Shown one piece after another: positions 11,919 through 25,195 of a stretch of 64,000 bases of DNA; positions within the stretch are counted from its first letter, which is position 1, and the number at the start of each line of letters is the position of its first letter. Location: the NCBI GenBank assembly GCA_012295275.1, contig CM022665.1, positions 39,207,295-39,271,294 on the forward strand, read 5' to 3'. Source of the stretch: Chrysomallon squamiferum (Eukaryota > Mollusca > Gastropoda > Neomphalida > Peltospiridae). The notes below the pieces were generated by a model. It did no database searches and was not told where the DNA came from. It saw nothing but the letters and a program-made list of their open reading frames with translations. The translations under genes were made by a program, and so were the position numbers.

Positions 11919-12971
11919 CTGCAAATAAATAAATAATATGTATTTATATAACATTTTTACGTTTAAGCTTATTCTGTATTTATTCAGTATATATATATAT
12001 ATATATAAAACCAAACACACATGGACACACACATACATGTTGTTGTTATTGTTATTATTATTATGAAATTTCCTAACTAGAAAGAAAAAATGAAATAAAA
12101 TAAAAATTATATAGAATAAAATGATTTATCAAAAAAGACTTTTTTTTTCAAGTGTGTTTCTATTTTTATTTTATTTAATTTGTTTTTGTTTTGTTTACTT
12201 TGTTTTTCAGTTCTCATACTTCAGAACGTCAGATCCAAAGATTACAAATAAAAGTCAAAGTTAAAGTTAAGCAAAAAGAGAAGGAAACACCCAACCTAAA
12301 TAATAGATTGTCATCACACTGTTTCAAATAATTATATTATCTGGCGCCAGTAACTGCAAAGTCCGTATCAGACTGGGTCACTGTATACCCATACTTTATA
12401 ATTTATAGTCAATTGCGTTCTTCATTTCCATTTTACCAATTTAACAACTATTATTATTTTTCATTAATTATTTAAAAAATAATACAGTTTTATACTATGT
12501 TATATATTACTCTTATATTTAATTTTTTTTTTTTTTTTAAATTATTTTTATTATAGTTAACATTTCTACTTTCAACGTAATTTTTAGAAATTCCAATATG
12601 GCTGCTTCAGTGTTCTATAATTTGTCTTGTTGTAACCCCAAAAAAGATGTGGTAATTAGTGTCTTTTTTTGACTACATAAACACAGTTTTAAAATTCCTT
12701 GGTTCCATTCATATGACAGTCAGCCAATTATTGGTAGACAAATTATGCTGAACTGGAGTCTTATTTTGTCAGTGTCTGTATTACTGTTATTTAAATAAAG
12801 GAAAATAGCTGTAGCATGAACAGAACATGTCATAAAATTGTTTTGTATGCGCTGATGCAAAACATGTATGTAGATTAAATAAAAAATATAAATAAAGAAA
12901 GAAATAAGTAAATAAATACATAAATGAAATAAATGAATAGGTAAATATGTAATAAATAAATAAATAAATAA

Positions 12972-13010
<39 letters not shown>

Positions 13011-13706
13011 AATAAAAAAACAAAAATGAATAAATGAATAAAATTAGAAAATATTAAAAATAGATAAAAAACAAAACAATAAAAATTACAATGAAATGCT
13101 TTGTTAAAAACACAAGTAATAATTACCACAGAATTTATATTAAATAAAATCAAATAAATAAATTAAAACAGAAATATAAAAAAAAAAAAAAAAAGAAAAA
13201 AAAAAAAAAAATAACAGAATAATATGTAGAGGCATTTAAAAAAAAAAATTGGCAAATAAATAATAATGATGTCATTAAATGGTAAAAATATAAATTACAA
13301 ATAATAATAAATAAAGTATAATAATAGTAATAATAATAAACAATAAATAATAAAACACAGAATAATACAAAAACAGTATTTTGTATTAATAATAATAGTA
13401 ATTAAAACAAAATTAAAAATAAATAAAATAATAAATAAATAAATAAAAGTAAGAAATTTATTGAGTAAATGAATGAATGAATGAATAAATAAAAATAATT
13501 AATTTTAAAATTTAAAAAATAAAATTTGTAATAAATCAAAATAAATAAATAAATAAAAATAAGAAGAAAAAAAAACACAAACCCCACTCCAAAATAAAAC
13601 AACAACATTTGTAATGAATAAAAAACAAATAAATAAATAAATAAATTGATTCATTTAAAATATATATATATATATAAATATAATAAACAAACAAACAGTG
13701 ACTTAC
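11919..13706 (-). other. Intron 6: (TAAA)n-rich, no gene seen
   Basis: The notable content is (TA)n at 11987-12008, poly-T at 12520-12540, and a long (TAAA)n/(AAAT)n field from about 12875 to 13680 with the purest run at 12955-13010. Open frames over it translate to Tyr/Leu/Phe repeats and are artefacts. Confidence 0.8.
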
Positions 13707-13810
13707 CCAGCACTGACCAGAAGGGGGTGGGGGTAAAATTTCAACACTTCTTAAAATGGCTGTCGATTTTGCTTCTAAATGTTCAGTGTTGTTAATAGAG
13801 AGAAATCTAC
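13707..13810 (-). CDS. Exon 6: MAM domain 2, second block
   Basis: This exon completes codon 290 (Gly) and encodes residues 291-324, ending on a full codon (phase 0). The acceptor is AATTTTAG|GTAG and the donor is consensus (TGCTGG|GTAAGT). GRFLSINN parallels GQFIMAKG of domain 1, and SGQCW (320-324) supplies the conserved core cysteine C323. N296 begins an N-N-T sequon. A run of four prolines (PPPP) lies where MAM domains usually have the S-P loop. The flanking introns are dense (TAAA)n and (TA)n repeat DNA. Confidence 0.93.
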
Positions 13811-14947
13811 CTAAAATTAAATATAAAATTAATATAAAAATCATGAAAGTTATTTAAAATTTCTAAACAAATTTTTTAATAAACCAAAATAAATAAATAA
13901 ATAAAATAAAATAAAATTCACAGATATTGTCAAGAATGAAGTGTAATGTAATGGAGGAAACTGTAAAAATTTCTTGAAGTAAAAAGAGGAAAAAATGTCA
14001 ACAAAATTTCTGTCATACAAAAAGAAAGAAAAAACCATGAAAAGATATAAAGACTTTTGAAGAGAAGTATGAAAATTTAAAAATATAATTAAATTATATT
14101 TTAAAAACTACTTAATATTTTATGAAAATATATTTGGTGTGAAATAAAAATAAAAAATGCAAATCATCTCTGTATTTCAACAATGTCTTGTTTTTAGTAT
14201 GTGTATGAATTATATTCCTTTCTTAACTTATAAATAATTTTTATTTATTTATTTATTTTTATTACACTAAATTTATTAAATTAAACTGAATATTTACTTA
14301 AGCAGTTTATATTTAATTTATTTTTTATCATTAGTTACATTTATTATTTTTTATGATTAACATCTTTATTTTTATTATTTACCAGTTTAGTGGTTATTAA
14401 TTAAAACCTTTTTTTTTCAATATTTATTTACAAATAAATTAATTTCCTACTTTATGCGTTATAATGAAGAAAGAAAAATGAAAGAAAAAAAGAGGTAAAG
14501 TAAAAGAAAGAATGAAAGAAGCTAGAAAGAAAAATCGTATAGACAAAAAGATACAAAGAAAAAAGAAAGAGCAAATAAAAGAAAGAAAGAAAGCGTCATG
14601 GATGGAAAGATAGAAGAAACAAAAGAAACTAAATATAAGAAGAAAAAGCCAAAAGAGGAAGAGAAAGGAAAATAAAAAGAAAGAAAGAAGAAAAAAGAAA
14701 AAGACTGAAAAATAGAAAGAAAACAAATTTAAATTAATCCCTTTTCAGAAAGCTGAGAAGTCTGAAAAAGAGAATAAGCTTATGGCTGTATTTGTTTTCT
14801 TTTTTCTTAACTGTTTTTTCAAATTTTTGGTTCAGCAGGTCTAATTTTAAAAAAAAATGTGTGAATTAATCAGTCATAAATATTTTCAAGAAAATGTTTG
14901 ATGTTTAAAATCACATTTAACTTTTATTTGTAATAGCCTGGCAACAA

Positions 14948-14988
<41 letters not shown>

Positions 14989-16343
14989 TATACATGTATA
15001 TAAGAACAAGTAGTATTGATGATAATGCTATTATAATAAAAATGAATTAAATATCATAAATAATAACATATAAAAATTAAAATTAATAATAAGTAATAAT
15101 ACTGGCAATAACGATAAAATCATATTGGAAAACATTAATATATATATATATATATATTAATGTTTTCCAATATGATTTTATTATAATATAAAATATAAAA
15201 TTATATATATATATTAAGTATTTTAGTTTAAAAATAATATTACAAACACTAATTTTCTGAAATGAAAAGATTCTGGGTATTTATAAAGGAAACTCATTAA
15301 CAAACAAACAAATAAATCAATAATAATAATAATAATAATAATGGTGTTTATGAAACAAATGATGATGATGATGATAATGAAAATTTGTAAAAACAATAAT
15401 GGTTATTAATATCAATAAGAGGATGCAAATTAATATCAAAAGAAAATATTTTAAATTACTAATTATTTACGTCAAATGCTTCATAGTGTCAGAACAAATA
15501 AGAAATATTGTCAAAATTACTCTCAGAATAAATTTACTTTATTTATAATTACATTTTCTACAATTCATCATAATACATCACTGTTTGAAAATAATATTAA
15601 AATTTCTGTGGTGTGAGACCTCTGATAAGTCAGTGGATTATGGATTAATATTAACAGAGTATGATTCTTCTAATGGAAATATGTTTTATTTCTTTTCATT
15701 TAGTTTCTAATAATGCTTATTATGTTTATTATTCAGTTGTTGTTTTGTTTTTTTCATTTATCAGAACCCATTAGTAGCTGTCGAAAATAAATACATACAT
15801 ATATACAAAGATAAACACGCACATACTTAATAAAATGAACAGTTCTTAAGATATTTACAGAAAACAAAGTATTAAAAGTTGTGCCATTTATTTTTGTAAT
15901 TTTATTTTTTTACTTCAAAATTAGTTAAGTTATTATTTCTAATTTTGTTTATTGATTTTGTTCGTTTTGTTTTGGGCTTTTTTTTTATTTGTTTCTTTTT
16001 CAAAATATTATAGAGTGTATATATAGAATTTGATTAACAAAAATCATTATCATCATCAGTATTATTATTATTATTTATAGATTTTTCTTATTAAAATTAA
16101 AATGTCTTGAACATTATTAACTAGATAATTAATAATTTTCTATAAATTACAACAACAAAAAAAAGACTTTAAAAAATCAAAAACACCAAGATTAAAAATA
16201 ATATTTACACTTTGCAAAATAAATTTTTTCAATCCATTGGAAATGAAAGGGACATAACTGTCTAATAACCATTCAAACACAATTTATTATGAAAAGGACA
16301 TTACTATGTAATAACCATTCAAATAAAGAGAGATAACTCTAAC
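13811..16343 (-). other. Intron 5: purine tract, long poly-A, perfect palindrome
   Basis: The intron contains a polypurine GAAA-type tract at 14460-14720 (transcript strand pyrimidine-rich), an A homopolymer of about 36 at 14948-14984, a perfect 68-bp palindrome at 15114-15181, (AATA)n at 15316-15342 and (GAT)n at 15360-15375. The rest is AT-rich with no gene seen. Confidence 0.8.
15114..15181. repeat. Perfect 68-bp palindrome with (TA)n centre
   Basis: The left arm ATAAAATCATATTGGAAAAC, continuing through ATTAATATATATAT, is the exact reverse complement of the right arm, 34 bp on each side and with no spacer. Such a sequence can form a cruciform or an RNA hairpin. The arms hold non-repetitive sequence, so this is more than a TA repeat. 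Confidence 0.95.
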
Positions 16344-16502
16344 CAATTCTTGTAGAGTGGTCTGCCATTTTTCGATATGGCTCTTCTTCATCATTTTCTA
16401 ACTGCCAGTCAAAATCATCATCCAGTACATTGTACCAACCACAGCCTCCAGTGTCAAAACTACAGTTGTCAAAAGTCATACGTCCATAAAGTGGAATTCT
16501 TC
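16344..16502 (-). CDS. Exon 5: start of MAM domain 2
   Basis: This exon completes codon 237 (Arg) and encodes residues 238-289 plus one base. The acceptor is TTAACAG|GAAG and the donor ATTG|GTTAGA. The segment MTFDNCSFDTGGCGWYN (245-261) is the canonical MAM opening: Cys-x-Phe-Asp, then Gly-Cys-x-Trp. FDWQLENDEEEPYRKMADHS (267-286) matches the W-x-x-x block and the following D-H-S/T. N249 is in an N-C-S sequon. The phase 1 start joins the LDLa exon and the phase 1 end joins exon 6, giving RIG-RF across the junction as in other MAM domains. Confidence 0.95.
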
Positions 16503-17139
16503 CTGTTAATAAATAAATAAATAAATAAATAATAATTAAAAAAACATCAGCCACAACACACACAGAAATAACAACAGTGATAATAATAGTAACAGTTGAT
16601 AAGAACAAAAATTATAATAAGAAATAACAACTAAAATAATATTATTAAGAAAATGATAATAAATAGTGCAAGAAAAAAAGAAGCAACAATAGCAACAACA
16701 ATAATAATGATAGACATAACAATAATAAAACAATAATGTAAGAAAAATGAATAATAATAACAGAAGTAGCTTTAGAAGAATGGTGGAAGTGGCAATAGTT
16801 ACAATAGTTGTAATAGTTGTAGTAATAGTTATGGTTGTAATGGTGGTAATGATAGCAGTAGTAGTGGTAGAATTACAAGTAGTAATATTGGTAATAGTAT
16901 TAAAAGTAATAACATTAACAGTAGTAACAGTAGTAATAATAGTAACAGTGGTAGTAGTAGTATAATTGTAGTAGTAGTAGTAAAATGCTTAATAAACTAA
17001 AAACAATTATTTTTGCAATGATTTATTCAGTCTATCAGGACTTTTTGTATGTATCTGCATATGAAATGTCATCCTCTATTATAACATATTTGGTATTTAT
17101 GTCATAATGAATAAGATGGTAGCTGGACACAAATAAATA

Positions 17140-17174
<35 letters not shown>

Positions 17175-17280
17175 TCTCAATGAATATAATAAATAAATAA
17201 TTAAAATAATTCATGACTTAAATGTAACTTTAATCTGATAATTTCAATGTAACTAAATAATAAAAATAACAATAACAACA

Positions 17281-17341
<61 letters not shown>

Positions 17342-17931
17342 CAACAACAACAACAAAAATAAATAAATAATTGCATCTGAAAAATGAAATCAGATCAGAA
17401 ACAAGATACAAAGTGCATTTCAAATTCAAACAAGTGAAAAATAAAACTTTAATTCAGTTTTGGAAGTTTAGAAAAATATAACTTTTTCATTATAATTGCA
17501 TTTACTGATGTAGTTAAATAATGCAAAAATGAGATAATGCCAAAAGAAATTATAATGAAAATTTATATCTGTAAAAAAAATTTAAATGAATAATTACACA
17601 GGACACCTCAACAATATTTTAATAATTACAGATATAATAACGGTTATGAGAGAAGAAATTCACTGTTGTTATTCCATGTATTATTCTTTTCAAATAGCAG
17701 TAGTGATCTTTAATATGTGCCCACCCATAGACTAAAAACAGAATTTCCAGCCTTTAATAAAACTGTGTTGTGATTGTAATGAATAATGACTCTGTGAGTG
17801 AGGAATGATATTGTGAGGTAGCATGCTTCATTCATGTGAATGGTCACTGAATTATAGCCTATGTTTTTATACTTAAATATGAAATCTAATTATCAAAAAA
17901 AAAAAAAAAAAAAAATAAAAATAAAAATAAA

Positions 17932-17986
<55 letters not shown>

Positions 17987-18811
17987 TAGATAGATAATAA
18001 AAAAAAAAAAAATAAAAAATATACATGCATATACATAATAGTAATAATAATAATAATGTATATAATATAATAATAATAACAGCAGTAGTAGTAATAATAA
18101 TAATAGTAATAATAACAAAAATAAATAAATAAACAAATAAATAAATAAGTATAAAAACCTAAAAACTTCAAACCATCAAAAATGCACACTTTAAGTATAA
18201 AATATAATTTAGTTCTGCACTGTAGCGCAGTCATTTTCTGATTTTATTGTAGAATTTTAATAAGAAAAGACATCCTTTGCTTATGTTAAATAATCTGCTA
18301 TTTGGACATTTATATTTATTTAAATTAGTATTTCTATTTTTAGAGAAGGTAGGAGATTTAGGGACTTGCTTTGAGATTGTTTTTATATTAAATTTTACAT
18401 TTATTTATCTTATTTTATTTTTTAATATTTATTTATTTATTTATTTTAAAAAAATGTGTTTGGTAATAATAAAAAAGTTTTTATTTCTACATAAAATAAT
18501 TTTTAAAATGGAAAGATTTGATCTTGATACTTAAATATTTTGTCTTTAGGTTTGACATTAATTTTTTCAGGAAATAAACATTTTGTTTATCTAAAATAAC
18601 ATATGTACCATTAGATTAAAGTTTTATATATATCTCCTTAAAATCCTATAACCATATTTTAAAAACAGTTTGTGTTATGTAAACTGTTTGCTTTTTCATA
18701 ATCCTTTAATCTTCTTTGAGTTAAAGCAGCAAGACATTTTATTCATGTTTGTATATAAGAGAGAAGCAGAGAGAATGATACAACAATAGTGCAAGAGAGA
18801 GAATGAGAGAG

Positions 18812-18868
<57 letters not shown>

Positions 18869-18929
18869 CAGAGACAATGAGAAAGAGTTAGTAGAAGGAA
18901 TGAGAGACTGAGAAACAGCAAAGTCAGAG

Positions 18930-18978
<49 letters not shown>

Positions 18979-18999
18979 AAAAATAGAAAGTCTACTCAC
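16503..18999 (-). other. Intron 4: trinucleotide and CU repeats
   Basis: The intron contains a GTA/TAG-rich degenerate repeat at 16780-16975, (TG)n at 17140-17173, (TAA)n at 17284-17337, (TAA)n-type sequence at 17934-17985, and two (GA)n tracts at 18815-18864 and 18933-18971. The last two are (CU)n in the transcript and begin about 25 nt after the exon 4 donor. No gene was seen in the remaining AT-rich DNA. Confidence 0.8.
18815..18971. repeat. Two (GA)n tracts, (CU)n in the MAM transcript
   Basis: Pure GA runs at about 18815-18864 and 18933-18971 are separated by degenerate purine-rich sequence. They sit immediately downstream of the exon 4 donor (18999) in the transcript. CU-rich tracts are known binding sites for PTB-family splicing repressors; function at this site is inferred. 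Confidence 0.9.
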
Positions 19000-19128
19000 T
19001 ACATTCGTGTAATATCTCATCTTCAGCACAGGAGCAGTCAGGCTGTATGTTACACAACTTGTCAGGACTAACACAGTCTGAGTTTATACACCGAAACTCA
19101 CCCTCACCGCACTGCCCATTTGGTAGCT
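19000..19128 (-). CDS. Exon 4: LDL-receptor class A module
   Basis: This exon completes codon 194 (Glu) and encodes residues 195-236 plus one base. The acceptor is TTTTGAAG|AGCT and the donor is strong (TGTA|GTGAGT). The Cys pattern is C200, C207, C212, C219, C225, C236, with F205 and I208 in the usual places, so this is one complete LDLa module. An extra Cys (C227) replaces the Asp normally in the calcium site, and the Asp usually after the fourth Cys is Asn (N220). The closing acidic pair D230-E231 is kept. Calcium binding may therefore be weak, and seven cysteines leave one unpaired. The exon is 129 nt with phase 1 on both sides, so it can be skipped without changing frame. Long (CU)n tracts follow the donor in the transcript. 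Confidence 0.93.
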
Positions 19129-19583
19129 CTTCAAAATAAAAAAACAAGAAAAATTAAATACGTATTTATAGCCATTTAATTGTATCTTTTTAATTTCACC
19201 GTTTTAAAAATATCTAAAGTGTTAAACTCAATCTTGGTGCATTACCCCACTTGGTCTGTCTCAATCATTTTTATATATAGAATTTAATCTGTTAATTTTG
19301 ATTTTAATTTTATCAGTTTAAAAATATTTGACCTGTTAAAATCATCGTAGATACATTCTCTGATTGGTCTCTTGATGTATCATTTTAATTTCACAACTTT
19401 TTAAATGATTTAACTTCTTAGGAAATTAATAAAATACATTTTAGTGGAAAAATATGATTTAAATTTTTCTTTTATTGTTATGGCAAATGGTATCTTTAAA
19501 TTGTTCTGAAAAACCACCTTAGTAGTATTATGATATAATAATCTTTTTTATATATTTATAATCATTTTTATTTAAAAACCAGG

Positions 19584-19616
<33 letters not shown>

Positions 19617-22600
19617 TGTTACATGAGAGATTATTATATTGAGATATTACAGCTTACATCAACGACTTCATTCCATTAATGGTTTAAACTCTGGGATGGT
19701 GTACATAATATATTACTTGCTGCTAATCAGTAGAAATAGCCTTAAAGGTAAGGATGAAGATTTCTTGTGTAATCACTAACAAATACTCATGTAACAATTA
19801 TTAATATTGAAATGTGTAAAATTATTAATTCATTCATTCATTGTATAAGAGAATGAGAAATTTATATTGTATTTTAGCTTTTGAACTGAAATTCATTATT
19901 ATCTTATTTTATAAGTCTAGATCCACAAATGTTTTATTATCTTCTTCTTCTTCTTCTTATTATTATTATTTAATTTTCAGACAGGGGACACATTTGGAAT
20001 CTGTATGATTTATAATTTTAGTTGATTTAAATATGTATTTAAAACAATGCTATACAGGTTTACAAAGAAATTTTCAAAAAAAAAAAAAAAATTTCTTTTT
20101 TTTCTCAAAAGTAAAGAATGAAATCAGATGAATATCCAGTATTTAATAATTGTTATTTATTCTTTAAAACATAAAATAAGTCTTTTAAAAAAAAGGGTTT
20201 TTTTTTTTTTTTTTTCTGAATGGTTCAAATAATCTACTATTATTTAAAATTTAAAAAAAAAAATGTAATTTAAATTTGCTTTTAATACACTACAGTATTG
20301 TTTACAACAATCTTAATTGATTTAAATATTTATTTAACACACTGTTACAGAGCTTTTACAATTTAAATTAATTCAAATGTTTATTTAATATACAACCATA
20401 ACAGCATTACAGTTTCAGATTAATTTAAATATTTCACAGACAACCAATACATTATATATATTTTTTTTTTAAATCCAGCTTTCACCATAGCCATTTCTAT
20501 TATAATTTATCTATCTTATATTTAACATTAACTTATACATTTTCATAACTGATAACCCCAGAGCACTGTAAATTGTATTTACATTTAATTTGTCATTTGT
20601 CACATTTAGCAGTCAATAGAACAGATTATCCATAAATGTGGCTATCTTGAGGTTTGATTTATGGTGTTAAATTGTTGATTACAGTTCCCTGGGAACAAAG
20701 TCACGATTTTCTGCTGTAAGTTTTAAAATCTCTCTCCATCTGATGGCAGTGATCTTTTGACAGTGGTTGTTGACGCACTGAGATTAATTTCTAAACAAAT
20801 CCCTTTGGAACGTGATCATTTGTTTTTGGAATAAAAGTGGAATTTTGAAAAAAAGGTTTTTGTCTGGATGAAGTATGAAAAAGATTTGTCAATTTTTTAT
20901 TATTTTTATTTTTTGTTTTTATTTTTTTTTTTTTGAAAATTAAACCTAGCTTAAAGTATAATGTGAAATTTGGCTGAATATCCTATGTTTAGCATTCATT
21001 TTCTTAATTTTATATTTTTTATATTTTGTTTTTGTTTTGTTGTTGTCTTTTTTTGTCAGTTTTCTGAAAAGTTTAAAAAAAAAAAAAAAAATTAATTATC
21101 ATTTTTAACAACATCCTTCTTCTTGATGCTGCTAATTTTCAGACAAAAATACTCAAAAGAAAAAACAGAAATAAAAAACCCAGTCAGTTCATAAATGTAC
21201 CAAAAAAAAAAAAAAAAAAAAAAAGATAAATATAACCAAAGAAATCAACCTAAAAATAGCATCAGCAATTTTAAACAGAGGAAGCTTTCATTATCTTTCT
21301 CTTTTAGCATAAACAAAAATAATTATAAAAAAAAAAAAAAAAACACCCTAGCAACCTTGTTTTTTTAAAATGTCTTTACCACAACATAATGATGGATAAA
21401 CAGATTTATAGAGATTTCACTAATGGATGACTGATTAAACCTTCTGACCTAAAAAAAAAAGTAAAAAAGAAAAAAATAAATCAAAAGGTTTTTACTAATT
21501 TAAAACAAAAATATTTTGGGTTTAAAAAAAAAAAAAAAAAAAAAAAGAAAGTAAAAGAAAGTACTAGGAAGTAATCCAAAATGGCAGTCAAAATACACAG
21601 ATCCAGATGTAGCAGCAGTTAACATGCACTCTTCTTAGTTTTACAGACTAATTTTTAAATATTTTTATACTGGAAATCTTTTTCTCTTGAAAATATCCTG
21701 TATTCATAAATCTATGCATGACAGACTCTGAAACTAAGTGTTAAATGTGATCTCAAGTAGGAAGTAAAAAAGGAAAATTTGACAGCAACATCAAAAGGAG
21801 TCTACAATTTTTTGACCTCCATTACAGACCTCATTTTTGTTAACAAAAATGTTTTGGAAAAGAAAACTGTAAGAAAAAAAAAAAAACAACCAGAAGTTAA
21901 AAAGGACATAATGGAGAAAGAAAGCATGATAAGAAAGAATAACAGAAAGAAAGAATAGAAAAAGAAGAAAAAATAACTAAAGGCATACAAATATAAAAGA
22001 AAGACAAAATTAGGAACAAAGAAAATGAATAAAGAAAGAAAGAAGGAAAAGAGAACTAAATAAACAAATGAAGGATGTAATGAACACGAAGGAAGGCTAG
22101 AAGAAAGATTTTAATAAAGAAAGAAAGATGAAAGAAAGGGAAATGACAATGAAATAATTTTTAAGCAATGAATGAAAGGAAAGAAAGAAGAAAAAGGAAT
22201 GAAAAAAGAAACAAAAGGAAAGAAACATAAAGGCAAAAAGCAAAAGAAAAGAAATTAAGAAACAAATAAGAATGAAAAATTAATTAAAGACTAATCAAAT
22301 GAAAGAAGAAAGTGCAATTAATTAACCTAATAAACAAAGAAAAAAATCCCCCCCCAAAAAACCTGTCAATTTTAGTTAATTATTTTCTTCTGCAGTATCT
22401 TCACAAAGCTTTCTGTAGTGTATTATTTTTACAAATTATTACCAATTATTTGTCCAGAAAAATAAATTAATACCCGTATTTATCAAATCAAATGACAGGT
22501 TTGTTAATACAAAACCCAGATAATTTGTATCAAATGTCCAAGTTTGTAAAACTATATTGCACTTTCAGGAAGTGAAGATAAAATTCTGGTAGAAAAAAAA

Positions 22601-22734
22601 AAATAAAAATGACTATTATTCTACATGAAAAACTGTAGAAAGCAATAACAAAGACAAAAAAAAAACAATAAAATAAAATAAAATAAAATAATAATAAAAA
22701 AAAAAAAATTAAAATAAAATAAAACCTGTCTGTC

Positions 22735-22770
<36 letters not shown>

Positions 22771-22862
22771 AACTTGAGTTACTCTGTCTGATTCCTGCTT
22801 GTCCTCCTATCTACTTATCTACCTACCTACCTACCTATGTATGTATATATGTATGTATGTGA

Positions 22863-22899
<37 letters not shown>

Positions 22900-23849
22900 C
22901 TGTCTACATTTATCTTTCAGTTGATATTTCTCATTCTCTATTCTCTTTTTGTTCTGTCTGTTAATATATATATATATATATATATATATAATCTATTTTC
23001 TCGTCTCTTTGTCTGTTTCCATTATCCCAAAACTATATCTACCTGTCAGTAACTCTCAGCCCAGCCTATATTTCATTCCATCTTTTTAATCTATATATTT
23101 ATATATACTTATATTTCCCTCTGTCTTTCTGTCTCTGAGTGTGTCCTCAAATCTCCATATACATCCATCCATCAGTCTGTTTTTCTTTCGGTCTTTATAT
23201 ATTTATGTGGGTGTTTTTTTTTTGTGTTTTATTAACCACAAAGATAAACATAAATAAATGGATGCTTACACAAGCACATATATTATTTCCCTTCCGGCTA
23301 AATCGTGATACTCAAATTGAAATTCTGTTAACAAGGCACTAAAATGATAATTGATTTCATGATACATTTTCTCTCCATTGTGAATGTCACAATGTTGTGA
23401 TGATACAGTTGAAGCATCATATCACAGAATAATAAAATTTTTGGGGGTTTTTTGCTTTTTTTTGCTTTTCAGGAGAACAATAATGTGAATTTTATTACCA
23501 TCATGTTATTATTGTACATCAAAGACAGCAGACTTCGTTTCATACATAATAAATCAAAGAAGAAAACAGTTTGCTACAAAGTGAATGTTTTATGAGTGTC
23601 GAGTTTTCAGTTGTCAAATTCTCAAGTTCTGAGTCCGAGTGCATGCACTTCATTGACCCCACCCAGTATTCACTGTGTCTGAGGATAGGGTTTCCTAAAT
23701 GTGTTAATTCCACTGCTGTTTACTTACAAACCACATAAATTGTTTTGAGGATTTTTTTACTTTGAAACAAGGCCAAGTTGACTAATAATTCACACACTCA
23801 AAAAAAAAAAAAAAAAAAAAATCAAGGTAATAATTTTTTTTTTTTTTTC
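19129..23849 (-). other. Intron 3: AT-rich, homopolymers and purine tracts
   Basis: The contents are (TAA)n at 19583-19607, several A or T homopolymers (20079-20092, 21201-21223, 21523-21546), and a polypurine GAAA/GAAG-type field at about 21895-22330. Further on are (TCTG)n at 22737-22769, (TG)n at 22866-22898 and (TA)n at 22963-22990, plus a 23-bp A run at 23800-23822. Frames over the purine field are low complexity. No gene was seen. Confidence 0.78.
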
Positions 23850-23977
23850 CTCTTGTGCAGTTTAAGAATTCAAAGTCATCCATGGCTACGTAAGATTTGA
23901 AGCCAGGGAGGTAAGCACTGATGATAATTTGGAACTCATTTGTCTCATTGCCTATGTCAAATTCCACCATATTCCAG
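23850..23977 (-). CDS. Exon 3: end of MAM domain 1; predicted donor is not GT
   Basis: This exon completes codon 151 (Asn) and encodes residues 152-193 plus one base. The acceptor is TTTTGCAG|CTGG. WNMVEFDIGN and YVAMDDFEFLNC (180-191) are the classic end of a MAM domain (W..v.f.l and iAiDDi.l..C). N161 and N190 sit in N-x-S/T glycosylation sequons. The 3' boundary is inferred from phase: exon 4 needs one carried base, which puts the end after AAGAG at 23850. The next bases read GAAAAA, not GT, and sit beside a run of about 15 A. Either the reference carries an error or variant here, or a rare non-canonical donor is used. The frame stays open to a TAG near 23782, so read-through would add a low-complexity Lys/Phe tail. 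Confidence 0.85.
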
Positions 23978-24116
23978 CTGCAAAACAAATTTTATATATA
24001 TGTGTGTGTGTTTGTCTACATATATATATATATATATATATGAAGATGTTTTTAAAAAAAATTATTTATGATATTTGCAAAAGTGAAAAAATATTTATAC
24101 AGACACATGCTACTGG

Positions 24117-24221
<105 letters not shown>

Positions 24222-24779
24222 TGTATATCAGTCTTCTTCTGTTATTATCTGTCATCATTCTGATAAAATAATTTCAAAACATGTCATATTTGTATAAATT
24301 ACTAATTATATTTTAAAATTTTATAATAATAAAACAAATAATAATAATAAAGAAATAAATAAATTAAAATTTCACTGGTATTCTTAAATCAGATATTCTG
24401 GTAAAAGACCAGACTGCAATGACTGTCACAACAAAACCATGCACAGTTATGTAAATATGGACTATACAACAACAACAACAACAACAATAAAAACATATAA
24501 AAAAATGAATCAGTAGCCATTGTCACTAATACACAGTAATATATTTTACTTTTTAACATAAACACTTGTTATAACTCATATCTTTATTAATCATAAAACT
24601 GGTAAAAAAAAAAAAAAAACACCTAATGAAAAAAAAAAAAAAAACATGCCTTCATTCTCTGATCTTTTATTACCATTATTTTATTTCTATGAATAAAAAT
24701 AAAAATGGTGTGATAAAAAGAAAAAGAAACTAATACTGAAAACAAAAATTAACTCTGAGTGGTGTGTGCTTTTAAAAAT

Positions 24780-25195
24780 AAACATTTGAAATTTATATTA
24801 TAAAATACACCTTTGAAATTTATATTATAAATATACCTTTGAATTTTAAATTATAAAATACACCTTTGAAATTTAAATTATAAAATACATCTTTGAAATT
24901 TATATTATAAAATATGCCTTTGGAATTTATATTATAAAAACCTACCTTTGGAATTTATATTATAAATATACCTTTGAAATTTAAATTATGAAATACATCT
25001 TTGAAATTTATATTATAAAATATGCCTTTGGAATTTATATTATAAAACCTACATTTGGAATTTATATTATAAAATCTACCTTTGGAATTTATATTATAAA
25101 TATACCTTTGAAATTTATATTATAAAATACACCTTTGAAATTTATGTTAAAAAATACACCTTTGAAATTTATATTACAAAATATACCTTTGAAAT
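24780..25195. repeat. 27-bp AT-rich minisatellite, about 15 copies
   Basis: The core CCTTTGAAATTTATATTATA is followed by AAATAC or AAATAT, giving 26-28 bp per unit. Variants have GGAATT for GAAATT, and copies are ordered in short blocks. Confidence 0.92.
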
